DNA of 64,000 bases, from assembly GCF_050633145.1 (NCBI RefSeq), contig NZ_JBOEFY010000027.1, forward strand, positions 112,941 through 176,940. The letters run 5' to 3'. Source of the DNA: Kordia sp050633145 (GTDB lineage Bacteria; Bacteroidota; Bacteroidia; Flavobacteriales; Flavobacteriaceae). Below, piece by piece: positions 63,400-64,000 of the stretch (positions are counted from its first letter, which is position 1; the number at the start of each line of letters is the position of its first letter). The position numbers and the translations under genes were made by a program. Under the pieces are notes generated by a model. It was given only the letters and a program-made list of their open reading frames with translations. It searched no databases and was not told where the DNA came from.

Positions 63400-63597
63400 A
63401 TGAAGAAAAAGAATTTAAACAAAGAATTCACTTTTGAGAAGCTTGTTTTTAAGAAAGAAGTTATTTCTGCAATTACTCCGAAAAGCACAACTAAAGTAAG
63501 AGGAGGAAATATGTGCCATGACACAAATTGTACAATGGATCCATGTCCAACATTCTTGACAACTCGAATTTACAGTGGTGGTAGTATGCCAGCTTAA
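63400..63597 (+). CDS. GG-leader peptide D
   Basis: A 65-residue precursor with leader MKKKNLNKEFTFEKL... ending VRGG near residue 36 and a core with three cysteines (MCHD, NCTM and PCPT). Leader-core layout agrees with lanthipeptide-type precursors, though the leader lacks the LxLxKxxV pattern of peptides E and F. It is 33 bp upstream of peptide E. Confidence 0.7.
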   Translation: MKKKNLNKEFTFEKLVFKKEVISAITPKSTTKVRGGNMCHDTNCTMDPCPTFLTTRIYSGGSMPA

Positions 63598-63629
63598 TTT
63601 AATAATTACTAACATTCGATTCAAAAATT

Positions 63630-63821
63630 ATGAAAAAACAACTTAGAAAATTATCCTTAAATAAAAAACAAGTAAGCCATTTAACAGCAGCTACTTTAAA
63701 AGGAGGAACAAACTGGCCACCAAGAGAAACACCTACAGATAGCTGCTTCTTTAATTGTGGAGAAACTGGAGGACAAACTGGTTCATGGTGCCTTACTGGA
63801 AATCAAACCAACTGTCAATAA
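63630..63821 (+). CDS. GG-leader class I lanthipeptide-type precursor E
   Basis: A 63-residue precursor with leader MKKQLRKLSLNKKQVSHL and the LKGG junction at residues 23-26. The 37-residue core has four cysteines (SCFF, NCGE, WCLT and NCQ) with many Thr/Ser. The leader shares its first 23 codons with peptide F at 63931, with only two synonymous base differences over 70 bases. The modification enzymes are expected near by or beyond the right edge. Confidence 0.82.
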   Translation: MKKQLRKLSLNKKQVSHLTAATLKGGTNWPPRETPTDSCFFNCGETGGQTGSWCLTGNQTNCQ

Positions 63822-63930
63822 AATACAGTTTACATATACTTAAATGGTAATTTTGAAAGCTTATTTGTCTTAAATGTAAGTTTTTCTTTTCCTAATTTCA
63901 GTATCTATAATTAACTCAAAATATAGAATC

Positions 63931-64000
63931 ATGAAAAAACAACTTAGAAAATTATCTTTAAATAAAAAACAAGTAAGTCATTTAACAGCAGCTACTTTAA
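63931..64000 (+). CDS. GG-leader precursor F, cut by the right edge (partial)
   Basis: From the ATG at 63931 the frame runs into the window end and encodes 23 residues (MKKQLRKLSLNKKQVSHL and following TAATL) that are identical to the leader of peptide E. The core lies beyond base 64000. It shows that the array continues to the right. Confidence 0.85.
   Translation, partial: MKKQLRKLSLNKKQVSHLTAATL

Overview
The window reads as AT-rich chromosomal DNA of a marine flavobacterium (Bacteroidota, Flavobacteriaceae; Kordia-like is my best guess from the style of the genes and peptides, not a computed placement). Indicators are a type IX secretion (T9SS) C-terminal sorting domain on a large metallopeptidase, several TAnnTTTG-type -7 boxes, SusC-style carboxypeptidase-regulatory/plug domains, a bacteroidal ExbB/ExbD operon, DUF4199 and DUF4286 proteins, GG-leader peptides of the Bacteroidota class I lanthipeptide type, and very few Shine-Dalgarno sequences. 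There is no phage, insertion sequence, rRNA or CRISPR array. One two-base N run sits inside a tRNA.

Region by region: 1-4.5 kb holds the 5' part of a TPR sensor/regulator running off the left edge, a lipoprotein, rpoN (sigma-54) and a PAP2-like membrane protein. 4.5-7.6 kb (minus) is a PorT-like barrel and a four-gene exbB / membrane protein / exbD / exbD operon. 7.6-10.3 kb has tRNA-Ser, type I asparaginase, a TatD nuclease and a small retropepsin-like protease. 10.7-17.2 kb (minus) has a plug-plus-TPR outer-membrane protein without a barrel, then the E2 and E1 genes of 2-oxoglutarate dehydrogenase. 17.3-20.5 kb has a small barrel protein, an unknown protein and a TPR hybrid histidine kinase. 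21.4-24 kb has tRNA-Leu, prs, rplY and pth. 24-27.4 kb is a 1121-residue secreted metallopeptidase with a T9SS tail. 27.6-31.4 kb has ribF, an HTTM/gamma-carboxylase-like membrane protein and serS.

31.9-38 kb has an unknown UBA/TS-N-like protein, a VOC protein, a large TPR protein, and a tight run of DUF4286, membrane protein, rsmA and mgtE. 38-44.2 kb is more accessory: two GNAT acetyltransferases bracket two minus-strand GG-leader peptide genes, followed by cupin, 2-hydroxyacid dehydrogenase, membrane-anchored LuxR regulator, and two DUF4199 paralogues sharing a 28-bp upstream element at equal spacing. 44.2-50.8 kb has a repeat-built LEA/YtxH-like protein, an ArsR-type regulator ending in a 13-copy heptamer repeat, and a giant outer-membrane protein. 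50.8-59.9 kb has glyS, a methyltransferase, comF, an Ig-like lipoprotein, an orphan AAA ATPase, an omega-amidase-like enzyme and a LytTR two-component pair. 60.1-64 kb ends with a thioredoxin-TPR protein, a TPR-AraC regulator and an array of at least four GG-leader peptide genes continuing past the right edge.

Most of the window is ordinary housekeeping. The parts most likely to hold something new are the two sets of lanthipeptide-like precursors (38.6-39.2 kb and 63.0-64.0 kb), neither with modification enzymes in view; the LuxR/DUF4199 regulon candidate; and the repeat elements (heptamer tract, 120-bp coding repeat, dispersed intergenic repeats).
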